This document shows, piece by piece, positions 23,631 to 32,945 of a stretch of 64,000 nt of DNA. The stretch comes from Hydrangea macrophylla (lineage: Eukaryota; Streptophyta; Magnoliopsida; Cornales; Hydrangeaceae): the NCBI GenBank assembly GCA_033977485.1, contig CM066988.1, forward strand, positions 31,988,001-32,052,000, given 5' to 3'. Every line of letters starts with the position of its first letter. The first letter of the stretch is position 1. Position numbers and translations under genes: made by a program. Under the pieces are notes generated by a model that was given only the letters and a program-made list of their open reading frames with translations, searched no databases and was not told the DNA's origin.

Positions 23631-23794
23631 AATGCCCCTCATCCCGAGCTCCCACCTATACCGGTCGGTTACTACAGCGGGGGGCCATGGTGTGGGCCCC
23701 CATTCCGAGCAGCATTCCCGGACCACATCCGGACTGTTTTCCCGGAGCTACTTATTATCGAATTCTCACCTGATTGCGCATCCGGTCAGTTTCG

Positions 23795-23827
23795 AAAATG
23801 GGGGGCAGCGTATGTCCAGAATAATCT
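23795..23827 (+). other. Internal polypurine tract plus scrap of LTR start
   Basis: aaaatggggggcag followed by cgtatgtccagaataatc closely resembles the true 3' border at 25697-25740 (aaaatggggggcag, then ctggtacgtccagaaatat). It is a second copy of the element's terminal polypurine tract with about 18 bp of LTR start, 1.9 kb before the real one. Confidence 0.8.
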
Positions 23828-24108
23828 AGCCAAGAAAGTGCCACGGCACTCAGAGGCGCCGGTTATTCCGGTAATGACGCACCCCGTGTGGCCAAGCATT
23901 CCCGAGGTACTCAAGCAAACCGCTCGGTTACATCAACGGGCCAGGTACTGACAATCACCAATAACACAATTGATGCAAAAAAAAAAAAGGTGGCCTCAGA
24001 GGACCTTTTCATTAACTGAAGTATTTTGTACATTGGGGGCCAGTTTGAGCAGCTTCCCCAGCAAATACGGAAAGAAAAAAAAAACACAAAAGAGAACAAA
24101 GAGGTTCT

Positions 24109-25198
24109 TCAGGTCCCCTTGCCCTTCGGAACTTTAATTTCCTCTTCCATGACAGTCATCCTGGACACCAGTTCTTTGACAGTGAGCTCCAGGGCATGAA
24201 AGTCCACCTCCCGTATGATAGAATACGTCTGCAGAATATCACTTTGCTTTTCCACCGTCTGTAGACAATCTTCCAAATTAGCGAGGGAGAGGCCTGTCCA
24301 GGAGCTAGGAATATGAAGGCCGGCGTGTGCTTCTGGCTGACTCCTTTTTGGTTGGGGCTGAGATTCCTCCTCAACCGCCTTCTCCTTACCCTTCCTGGTC
24401 GGGCCTGGTGGCGGACCTGTATCCCCAGACGAGGATGAATTGGAGCTGGTGGATAGAGCGATTGGCCCTTTAGGTGGGGCGACCCCTCTCATGGCATGCA
24501 GGTCGGAAGCCATGGACCGGGTATAGCGAGGCGATCCGACCCGGAAGCAACCGCAGCGGGAGCTACAACGTCACCGCCAACCTCACCAACAGGTCCCCCG
24601 ATCAAATCGAAAAACCTGAGGCCGGCCTCGACTGCTCGGTTGATCGCCTCTATATCAGCCACAGAGGAAGCAATGTCACGGAAAGTGGCAAAAGATGCCT
24701 TGCATAGTTCAGGGTCAAATGTTGCCGGAGGGCACATAGAGGGGTCCACCAACCAGTTGCCAGAGACAACGACCCAAGGGTATTGACGCCAGTTCTTGTT
24801 GGGGAAGACTAGATCTCGGATGAGATGCTTTCCTTCCGCTCCGGCGCGTAGATAAGGATTCCCGCGGTCGATGCTCAATAGCACCTGGTGACATCCACAG
24901 GGCGGAAGAGTATACTGAGCCGCTCATTCAGTGCCGATATGCCCCAAAGAAGACGAGCGAGATTTGGACGGCACTTGTTCAATGGAAAGCGTAATCCCTG
25001 TAAGAGATCACAGAAGGAGGTAGGGAAAGGAAAGCGTAGCCCCACTATTAGCAATAGATAAACGCTAATAATGACCGAGGGTAAAGCCACCTCCTCTCCT
25101 TCAGTGTGGGGCCGGATCCCGACATCTTCAAGGATCTTGCAGTCCCTCCTGAAAGCAGTCATCCCTTCGCTGGAGGTCAGGTCGACGTGAGAGGCCAT
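24109..25198 (-). CDS. Antisense gene 2 of element B (diverged relative of gene 1; degenerate)
   Basis: A second minus-strand gene. It starts MASHVDLTSSEGMTAF at 25198 and includes VYLLLIVGLRFPFPTSFCDLL, which parallels the LAGLRLPLHP block of gene 1, then LARLLWGISALNE. A second open block (24884-24489) has WRQYPWVVVSGNWLVDP and ends PGPWLPTCMP. A third block (24513-24109) has a Ser-rich stretch, a basic PTRKGKEKAVEEE, and a helical C-terminus (LELTVKELVSRMTVMEEEIKVP). Frames change at about 24880 and 24500. The 3' flank (24000-24060) matches that of gene 1 (20650-20720), and the promoter also matches, so the two units are duplicates that have drifted apart. The function is unknown. Confidence 0.7.
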
Positions 25199-25316
25199 GG
25201 GGAGAAGCCTAGGTTGTGAAGAAGACGAGGAAAGGAGCTCGGGAATACTTCGTTCTCAAAGACCGCTCAGTATATTCAATCTTTAAACAGTAGGCATATA
25301 TGAATGAACAGGTTCT

Positions 25317-25325
25317 CCTTATATA
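25317..25325 (-). promoter_or_regulatory. TATA box of antisense gene 2
   Basis: The minus strand reads TATATAAGG about 120 bp before the first ATG of antisense gene 2. A CACGTG sits 74 bp upstream (25399-25404). Confidence 0.7.
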
Positions 25326-25524
25326 GACACCTTGGACGACTCAGATCAAAACTGATTGAACGGCTCATATGATCTCCCGCCAGAACTGTCGCTTTAGCCA
25401 CGTGAGGCGTTGCCTCGAAAGACGTGGGTATTAAATGTTTGATGGGAAGGTTCGGTTGCCATGTAAATGGTTCGGTTACTCCCAGGCTAGCACCGTTGGA
25501 TCCTGACCAGGCCAGTGATTAGTG

Positions 25525-25534
25525 GACACGTGGC
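25525..25534 (-). promoter_or_regulatory. G-box GACACGTGGC upstream of antisense gene 2
   Basis: Identical ten bases to 23621-23630, 200 bp upstream of the TATA box. Confidence 0.68.
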
Positions 25535-25696
25535 ATGGGAAGAACTCGGGCTCACATGGTCACCGCTCGGTCTGCATCTCGACTGATCACCCCAGCTATT
25601 TCCATCCCTGGTAAAATCCCGATCTATTACCGAACAGTGTCTCGGGTGCAGTCTTAATTTTCAAACTTCATCTGATGGAACATCACATCAACTTAG

Positions 25697-25711
25697 AAAA
25701 TGGGGGGCAGC
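25697..25711 (+). other. 3' polypurine tract of element B
   Basis: aaaatggggggcagc directly precedes the 3' LTR start TGGTACGTCC. Confidence 0.88.
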
Positions 25712-26186
25712 TGGTACGTCCAGAAATATTCTGTTAAGACTAGACCGCCACGTCAGTGGGATGACCCGGACCATCCGGAGTAGGAGCTTGGGGTCCACCC
25801 CTGAGATTGACAGGCGACACCGCTCGGGATGGCTGCACGGCTCGGGCACGCTGTGTGGCAGCTCACCAGGGGGTACATATCGGTCCCGGGCTGTCGAGCA
25901 GTTTCCTAAATCAACTACAAGTCTGTCAAGGAGATTCCGAAATCAATTCTCTAAGCTTACAAGCATTCAACAGAGAACTCACCATTAATACGCATACACT
26001 CGGCCGGTATTACTGGTAGTGTCGCCCCTAATTGTTGGCTCACCAGGCCCGTCGGTGACCTGCTAGTGAGAGCGCACAGACGCAACCGTGGACGTAGGTC
26101 ACCTCATTAATGGGACCGAACCACATGTAAATTATTTTTGTCTTATTTTCTTTCTAAACCCTTCTTACCAATTCTAGACATTATCA
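25712..26186 (+). mobile_element. 3' LTR of element B, promoter deleted
   Basis: 475 bp. Collinear with the 5' LTR except that 149 bp (13708-13856 of the 5' LTR) are missing. The bases ctg occur at both breakpoints. The lost part contains the TATA box. Confidence 0.92.
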
Positions 26187-26225
26187 ATAAGTGTATAATT
26201 TAATCAATTAAAGTGTAATTTAGCC
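26187..26225. mobile_element. Mutator-like MITE, right end
   Basis: Right terminus of the MITE split by element B. Its end gtgtaatttagcc is the inverted partner of the left end at 13052, and it is followed by the second AAGATTTTA (26226-26234). The first five bases (ATAAG) are the target duplication of B. Confidence 0.85.
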
Positions 26226-26472
26226 AAGATTTTAAAAGTTCAAAGGTGTTTAAAAGGTTGGGCAAATCCTTAAAATACTATAAAGTGAATTTGAGATAAA
26301 ATGTGTGTTTTAACCGTATTATTCAAATTATATTTTTTTTTGGGCTACTTTTAGTTCGAGTGGCTATTGAAGAGTTTGGTGTGTTGTGTGAAGGAAGTAA
26401 AGACAAAGGAGGGAGCGGTGGATAAGTCTCTCTCTCTTTTCACGACCTGTTTTTCCTGGACAGCCTATCACA

Positions 26473-26477
<5 letters not shown>

Positions 26478-26506
<29 letters not shown>
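26478..26506. repeat. CT microsatellite in probable 5' UTR
   Basis: About 14 CT units, 175 bp upstream of the ATG at 26683. Pyrimidine-rich leaders are common in plant genes. Confidence 0.85.
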
Positions 26507-26508
<2 letters not shown>

Positions 26509-26682
26509 GTCTTTTTCTCCCTTATATTTGACTAACCAACAGAAAAGCAATAGACCTGCACAGTTGCATTAACTATTAGAACAGTGCAGAGGGAGAAAAG
26601 TCTATTAAGAAAGAGGGCAGGGGGGAGCGTTTTAGTGAGAGATTGTGTTCCTTAAAACAGTGATCGAGGTGGAAAATCCAAA

Positions 26683-27096
26683 ATGGAGTACTATTGTTGG
26701 CGATACGGCGTCGTAATGGCACTCTACTTGCCGGTGATTGCGGTTCTTATAGTCAACGGCAGGGAACTCCGGCCATCGGAGCACGGCCTAGAATACCAGA
26801 ATGTGTCGACGGCGGCGGAAGGAAAGTCGCCGGCGATGATGTCGTTTTTTGGCGGAACGGGGTCGTCAAACGTACCGTTGCCGAAGGCGAGGAATTTTAG
26901 CAGCAACACCTCGTGGTGGAGCGGCGGCCACAGGAGGGGTGGTGGGGATCACGTGAAGAAGGCGTTGGTGGTGGCCAGCTTGGTGTGCGGAATAAGTGGT
27001 GTCGCTTTGCTGGTTGTCGCCATGTTTCTTTTTCTGTTCCATTTTCAAAAGCAAAGATGTTCGTCCCCACCATCAACATCAACATGTGATAAGTAG
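26683..27096 (+). CDS. Small secreted/membrane protein, host gene candidate
   Basis: An open frame of 137 codons with a favourable ATG context (aaaATGG) and no sign of retroelement origin. Residues about 6-26 (VVMALYLPVIAVLIVNG) are a signal peptide with likely cleavage after NG. The ectodomain contains RPSEHGLEYQ, SPAMMSFFGG and VPLPKARNFSS. Residues about 94-124 (ALVVASLVCGISGVALLVV) form one transmembrane helix, and a short Ser/Cys-rich cytosolic tail follows. It is single-exon in this view. The layout resembles small uncharacterised plant transmembrane proteins, but I cannot name the family with certainty and assign no function. The high GC and codon choice differ from the AT-rich flanks. 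A 3' UTR with A-rich signals follows (27097-27330). Confidence 0.8.
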   Translation: MEYYCWRYGVVMALYLPVIAVLIVNGRELRPSEHGLEYQNVSTAAEGKSPAMMSFFGGTGSSNVPLPKARNFSSNTSWWSGGHRRGGGDHVKKALVVASLVCGISGVALLVVAMFLFLFHFQKQRCSSPPSTSTCDK

Positions 27097-27339
27097 TGCT
27101 CAAGAGCATTTTTCTCTGTTACATCATTTTTCATCAGGTTTCATTCTCCTTTTGTTCATATATTATTAATATAATTGTTAAAATGAGATCCGTATCAGCC
27201 CAGTAAAGATTGTGTAAATAATGATGGACTAAAAATTGGGGAGAAAAAAGCTATTGTAATAGTCTCTTTCATACTTTCCCTTTCAGCATATGTTAGATGT
27301 GTGTATCTACTATATAATAAAAATGCAGCACGGCTCAAT

Positions 27340-28850
27340 TTACTAAGCTGCTCATATCTTTGGTATTGTCCAAATTACCCCTGTTATATATTACTTGTAT
27401 ATATATACACATGTGCGTATCTACCGAATTTTTCCGAATTCCCAAATTGCCCTTTACAACCATAATTATAATTGTCTTTAAAAAGATTCACCAAAATAAT
27501 TATTTATATAATATTTACATAGAGGTCAATTTTATTTCTCTACAAATTTTTCTAAATTTTCAAACTGTCATTTGTAACCATAATTACAATTGACTTAAAA
27601 ATGAGTCAACAAAAATGATTATTTACATAGCCCTTTGCAACCATAATTACAATTGGCTTAAACAAGAGTAATAAAAAATGGCTCTATAGGTAATTTTGGT
27701 AAGAAAAAAACTAACTTTTGCAACCATAATTACAATTGATATGAAAATGAGTCAAACAAAAATGGCTACTTACATAATATTTACATATAGGTCAATTTAT
27801 TTTTCTAAATTTCCAAGCTGTCCTTTGTAACCATAATTATAATTAGCTTGAAAAAGAGTTTACAAAAATGACTACTTAATATTTACATATAAGTCAAATT
27901 TTATTCCTAAATTCCCAAACGTCCCTTTGCAACCATAATTACAACTGGCTTAAAAAAAGAGTGAACAAATATGACTACTAACAAAACATTTACATATAGG
28001 TCAATTTTGGTTTTCTACAAAATTTATCAAATTCCCAAACTGACCTTTGCAACCATAATTACAACTGACTTCAAAATTTGTGAACAAAAATGGCTACTGT
28101 AGACACCCCATTTTGTTCAAAGACCAAGTGGCGACTCTGTATCTGTTTTCAACAGATCTTCCTTTTCCTTTCCTTTTTAAAAATCAATCTCAAAACAAAA
28201 CTAAAAAGAGTGAATGAGCAATTCCGCGTGTCCACAACTACTTACATAATATTTATATAGGTCATTTTTTGTAAGGAAAAATCAACTTTTCCAACCATTA
28301 TTACAATTGGCTTCAAAAAAAGCCCACAAAAATGGCTACTTATCTTATAAAAACGGAATAGCTCATTTGCACGAATTCCCAAGCTGCATGAATCTTTGCT
28401 ATTACCCAAATTACCCCTGCTATATATTATTTGTATATGTATACATACATGTGCGTATCTATCGAATTTTCCAAAATTCCCAAATTGCCCTTTACAACGA
28501 TAATTATAATTGGCTTCAAAAAGAATCAGCAAAAATGGTTATTTATGTCATATTTACATATAAGTCAATTTTTTTTCTCTACGAATTTTTCTAAATTTCC
28601 AAACTGTGATTTGCAACCATAATTATAATTGACTTAAAAAAGAGTCAGCAAAAATGACTACTTACATAGCCCTTTGTAACCATAATTACAATTGGCTTCA
28701 AAAAGCGTTAACAAAAATGGCTACTACAGGTCAATTTTTGTAAGAAAAAAAAAGCTAACTTTTGCAACTATAATTACAATTAACTTGAAAAAGGGTCAAC
28801 AAAAATGACTACTTACATAATATTTTTTTTAATGGTTAATTGGGTACAAA
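27340..28850. repeat. Tandem array of about 100-bp units in a roughly 1-kb higher-order repeat
   Basis: About a dozen copies of a unit with landmark gcaaccataattacaattg, followed by a variant of caaaaatgrctacttacataatattt. Spacing varies from about 65 to 120 bp. A larger repeat is laid over this: 27358-27760 recurs at 28395-28820 (both start with a ttaccctg-like ttacccctgytatatatta...catgtgcgtatctaycgaat). Solo LTR N2 sits in the middle. No gene seen. Confidence 0.8.
28098..28236 (+). mobile_element. Solo LTR N2, 139 bp, internally deleted
   Basis: Starts TGTAGACACCCCATTTTG and ends GCGTGTCCACA, the ends of the N1 family, with the shared gaccaagtggcgactctgt block. The roughly 3.1-kb middle of N1 is absent. 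It is flanked by GCTAC (28093-28097) and ACTAC (28237-28241), a 5-bp target duplication with one difference. Array neighbours show both gctac and actac versions. Confidence 0.8.
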
Positions 28851-29237
28851 CACTACACAAATCAACCATACTTATCAAATTCTCGAATATTAGGTGTTGT
28901 CTTATTTTTAAGAGAAAAACTCGTACATTTGACGGGTATGTGCAAAGCACGTGCTACCCCAATAGTGTATATATATATATATATGTGTGTGTGTCAGTGT
29001 GTAAAGATCACATTTTTTATGCATAATAAAAAAAACCATGTCTTTTGCCCATTCTCCATTTATTATGGAGTAATGTTATATTTTGTAAATTTTGTATTTC
29101 AAATGATTCTTAAACACTTTGAAGATGTCCCACTATTATTAAAAGTGATCCCACAATCACATGTGATTAAGACCTACTTATAGCACAAAATTTGAACAGT
29201 ATAGCATCACTCTTTATGAATATAACTTTCTTTCAGC

Positions 29238-29642
29238 CAGGGGTGGATTTATGTGTTAGGGTAGGGAGCTCAAGCCCACTCTAACTTTTTTGAAAATTGT
29301 ACTAAAAAAGATTATTTATTTATTTATTTATTTATTTTTTACCGTTAAGCCTCCCTTGAAAATTATAAAAGTTTCCCTTGGCGTTATAAATTTGTCATAT
29401 TAAGTCAAAATTATATACACAAAATATGTATAAATAGGTCCAAAAGGTCCCGCTGATATTATAAATTTTGTCATATTAGGATTAAAATATACGCAAAATA
29501 TATATAAATAGGTAAAAAAATCCCCCTATGACATTATAAATTTGTCATGTTAGGTCTAAAATATATATAAAATATGTATAACTAGGTTAAAAAAAAAATT
29601 TCAAAGGCAATCCCCTAAAATAATTTTCTAAATCCGCCCCTG
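29238..29642. mobile_element. Non-autonomous hAT element
   Basis: 405 bp with inverted ends CAGGGGTGGATTTA and TAAATCCGCCCCTG (one mismatch) and a perfect 8-bp target duplication CTTTCAGC at 29230-29237 and 29643-29650. These are hallmarks of hAT elements. Inside are three tandem units of about 80 bp beginning ttataaatttgtcat. No coding capacity. Confidence 0.92.
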
Positions 29643-29650
29643 CTTTCAGC

Positions 29651-30106
29651 TGTCTTTTACCGACTAAAGCCGATGGCTTCTGTCAAGTAGCTAGGCCGGT
29701 TTACCACAAAAAAAAAAAAAAAAAGAAAAAAAAGAAAAAAGAAAAAAAAAAGGTTAGGCTGGTCTATTTGGATAATTCTGCGACTCTAATTGGGCTCCAA
29801 TAGTATAACGAATCTATGAAACTGAGGTGCATTAGAGAAACTCTGACAAAATCATCAATGCGCTTTTTTTTTTGGTCGAAAATCATTAATGGGTTGGCAT
29901 GCCAACATTATCAATAAATACTACTTTGGTGACTCATACTTGTCATGAAATTTAATCTCAATCCAACTAAAAAGCCAAAAATGATTGGTGATGGGGCTAA
30001 AGTTAACAGATCATGTGTCTCACCACATTAGATAAGTAGAAGTTAGGGTGTGGGAGTATTCTTTCGTACAATTAAGTGATTTTGTTGTATGGTACAATTA
30101 AACAAT
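29651..30106. other. Intergenic, A-rich tract
   Basis: A run of A with scattered G lies at 29708-29751. The rest is AT-rich unique-looking DNA in which I see no gene or repeat. Confidence 0.6.
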
Positions 30107-30695
30107 TGATAATGATGATGTCGAATATTGTGTATAAAGTAAGAAGAAGAAGAAGATAAGAAAATTTGGATATGGTTCGACCCTATTAATGAAGAGACCA
30201 CGTATGTGTCTGAGCACCTTCACTATTATATCGTGAAATAGTCGGTGACCTTTGGTAAACCAACAATAGACTGGAACTACCAGAGAGCTAACTACACAAG
30301 GTTACGATAGGTCTCGTGTAGAAGATGACTCGTCCCCTAATATAGGGGCTGAGAGGTCTCTTTTATACTTGTAAGAGACCTCCTCATACATAAAAATTGT
30401 ATTGATAAGGTCATACAATCTGATTGGGTTAGCATAAATCGGGCGAGTTTTCTAACTGGATTAGGAAACAATCTTTACATTCCATTAGTCTTCTAGCAGG
30501 AATATGAAACTGTCTGGAAGATTCTAGATTACATCTTGGGACCAAGCTGAGTTGCACCTGCGACAAACCATGCCTGGACAGCGATCCCGACCCATGGGTC
30601 GTTCTCGTGGATATTGGCATACTGGTCGGGATCGCCCTCGGCACGCGTTGAGGTATCACGAAATCTTTATTGGTTAAATATTTTTATACGTATCA
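30107..30695 (-). mobile_element. 3' LTR of Tat element B' (minus strand)
   Basis: 589 bp. Begins tgataatgatg, the inverse of the B LTR end, and ends gtatca at 30695 next to a polypurine tract. The minus strand has a TATAAAAG box at about 30361-30368. Apart from its ends it is not alignable by eye with the B LTR, so B' is a related but distinct family. The element is truncated, so no second LTR is present. Confidence 0.75.
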
Positions 30696-30711
30696 GTTGC
30701 CCCCCATTTCC
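30696..30711 (-). other. Polypurine tract of B'
   Basis: The minus strand reads ggaaatggggggcaac directly before the LTR start, nearly identical to the tract of element B. Confidence 0.85.
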
Positions 30712-30849
30712 AAGGCTAAATTGATACTTTATCGGATAGGGCTTGGAAATTGGTGTAGCTCGGGAGAACTGCTCGGTACTAGACCAATCACATTGGTGAT
30801 TCGTGTCGACATCCTGCTCTGTTCAGCCCGGGAGCACCGGGTCCAACCT

Positions 30850-30859
30850 GCCACGTGTC
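30850..30859 (+). promoter_or_regulatory. G-box upstream of the B' antisense gene
   Basis: GCCACGTGTC is the reverse complement of the GACACGTGGC found in both B antisense promoters, here 208 bp upstream of the TATA box at 31067. Confidence 0.68.
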
Positions 30860-31066
30860 ACATGGGGGTTTGTTTGGTCAGGATCCAACTAGGCTGATAC
30901 TAGGGCAACCAGTCTGTCATAGATGAAACGAACCATCACGTCATCATTAAATGTGTGCACCTTTTAAGGTGCCGCTTCAGCTGCCAGAGGCGCCAGCTGT
31001 CGAGCGTTTAGGTGGGAAATCTTTCGGGCCAATGGATCTGGGATCATCTGGACTGTTCGTGCAGTC

Positions 31067-31074
31067 TATATAAG
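31067..31074 (+). promoter_or_regulatory. TATA box of the B' antisense gene
   Basis: TATATAAG in the context gcagtctatataagagacac, followed by a leader of at least several hundred bases. Confidence 0.7.
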
Positions 31075-31789
31075 AGACACTTGGGAAATTCCATTTCCTC
31101 CTGCTGTGATGACAGAAAACACCGAGCGGTTATAGAGAAAAAGCGTCCAGTCTAGCATCTCGAGCTCTTCCCTATACTCCTTTCTTGTAAGTCTTCGTTC
31201 CCCCAGCCTTAGCATTCATGGCACTTTTCTTTGTCTTCTTCTTTTGTTCTCATTCTCGAGCAAGACTAGAGTGTAGGAGACTGACAGGTTCCGTGAGGGA
31301 GTGGGACCTCTTCTTCATTTTTTTTGTTGAGATTTTGCTCTTTTCTTAGGGCGGGGAGGTTCTCTCTAGCCCGTTCGGTCGTGCATGCCTCAGGCCGTCC
31401 TTTTTGAGTGCTATCTGACAACTAGGACTATTTTCTCCTTACTGTTACGCTCGTTGACCTTCTTCCTCTGTATCTTAGGCTAGGGGTTACAGACCCATAC
31501 TTAGGCCGTCAACTGTTCCCCCGACCTGTAGCGAGGGCTTTAGACATGTGCCACTCCTCCTTGAACTCTTCTTCCTGATCGGAAGAAGAGCATTCGGGCT
31601 TGGATAGGTTGAGTATCAGTGCAGGCTTCCCCTTCTTAGCCCCTCTAGACCACCACAGCGAGGATAGAATTTTCGTCTGGCTATCGAACGAGGAAGGGGG
31701 CCAGTAGAATGTTGAGGTTTCCAAGTCACAGAGGTCGGGCAATGAAGCGTCGGTCTAGGATAGGCCCGTCATGTATTTTTCCTGTATAG

Positions 31790-32942
31790 GGACTTCTAGT
31801 AGTCTGCTCGTGTCAGACTTAGATACGATCAGACAGAAGTTCGATTGTTTCGATGGCTTCTGCCTTACGGTGCCGACCGGTGATTCCCACGTTCACTGAT
31901 CGGGGTATGTCACCCTTTAAGAGAATGCGTTGCTTGCGGGCCTTCGTCTTTCCCTACACCCCCTGGCTTGGGACTTGCTAATATACCTCGGCATTGCCCC
32001 TGGGCCACTAGCCCCTATGGCTGGAGATTTCTGATGGGAGCCATCTACCTTTGGCCCCAAATCTTCGGGTAAGAGCTCATCCTTCAGGAGTTCTTGTGGA
32101 CTTACCGGCTGTTCTCGCTATTTGGTGAGGTCGGCTTCTTTTCCTTAGCTCTCGGTTGGGACGGAAGATTATAGACAAATGCCCGAGCAACAAGGGGTGG
32201 AAGAGGAAATTCTTCCAAGTATCCACCCTCGGGTTTTGCAAAGCGCCTCCAGGGATTCCCCTACCGACTGTCTGAAAGGGCGTGTTGAGGGGTAAGGCTT
32301 TAAGTATTAAGTGTGCTTTCCTTATTTCATATTCATTTAACGAACACTAACTGACTCTTGTTTATTTTTGCAGCGAGGTCTATTGACCCACCAAGCATCC
32401 CGGACAATTTCCAGGACTGGATAAAGGTGCTAGCCTAGGATCCCGCCAACATTATTGACGTGTGGATCCCGATAAGAGCCCGGACAGTTACCTTCAAGCC
32501 CTATGGAGCCTTTAAAGCAATGGATTTTCCTCCAATCATTCCTGGTAAGTCTTTGGTTCTCGAATTTGCTTCTTCATATCCTCCCTTGTCATTGACTCAC
32601 CTCTTTTTCCGATTCTATAGATATGGCTCCCAGGAAGGATCTTAACGCCCTGAAGGACAAGGAGGCCACCGTCGCCGCCGCTACTGCCCGGGGGTGTCAG
32701 AAGAGAAAGAGGGCTAATGCGGCTGGCATCTGATACGCGGGCCAAGGGAGGAACTGATCGGGACATCGGTCCCTCGGGTTGAAGTGGTGTCGACCACCGA
32801 GAGCTCCACGGGAAATATCCCGACTGGTATTCCGCAGGTGGAGTCCGAGGAGGAGATCCGAAGAAGGATACGGAGTGCCCTCCTTCCGAGCCAGATTGAG
32901 AGGTATGAAGGGATGGCCCTTCAAGAGCGCATCAAGGGCTGA
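31790..32942 (+). pseudogene. Antisense accessory gene of B' (PF04195-like, truncated)
   Basis: Reads on the plus strand, antisense to the B' element. The first block (31790-32290) has SDLDTIRQKFD and ALLAGLRLSLHPLAWDLLIYL, matching antisense gene 1 of B (PDLDRIRDRYD, AFLAGLRLPLHP). The second block (32390-32545) reads VWIPIRARTVTFKPYG. A splice-donor-like cctggtaagtc follows at 32542, and after an acceptor-like tctatag comes MAPRKDLNALKDKEATVAAA (32623 on), the counterpart of MAPKNAAALKEKEAALMARA in B. Stops and frame changes occur. It ends at 32942 before the coiled-coil part, where remnant F begins. Confidence 0.72.
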
Positions 32943-32945
32943 TGG

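Larger units (their letters stand above)
13494..26186 (+). mobile_element. Element B: near-complete Tat-clade Ty3/gypsy retrotransposon
   Basis: 12.7-kb element with two LTRs, primer site, gag, protease, RT, two RNase H domains, integrase, two antisense genes and a polypurine tract. The flanks ATAGG (13489-13493) and ATAAG (26187-26191) are a 5-bp target duplication with one change. By hand the LTRs show about 30 differences over about 470 aligned bases, mostly transitions, plus one 149-bp deletion in the 3' LTR. All coding parts carry stops or frameshifts, so it is not autonomous now. It lies inside a MITE, so the MITE is older. Confidence 0.93.
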
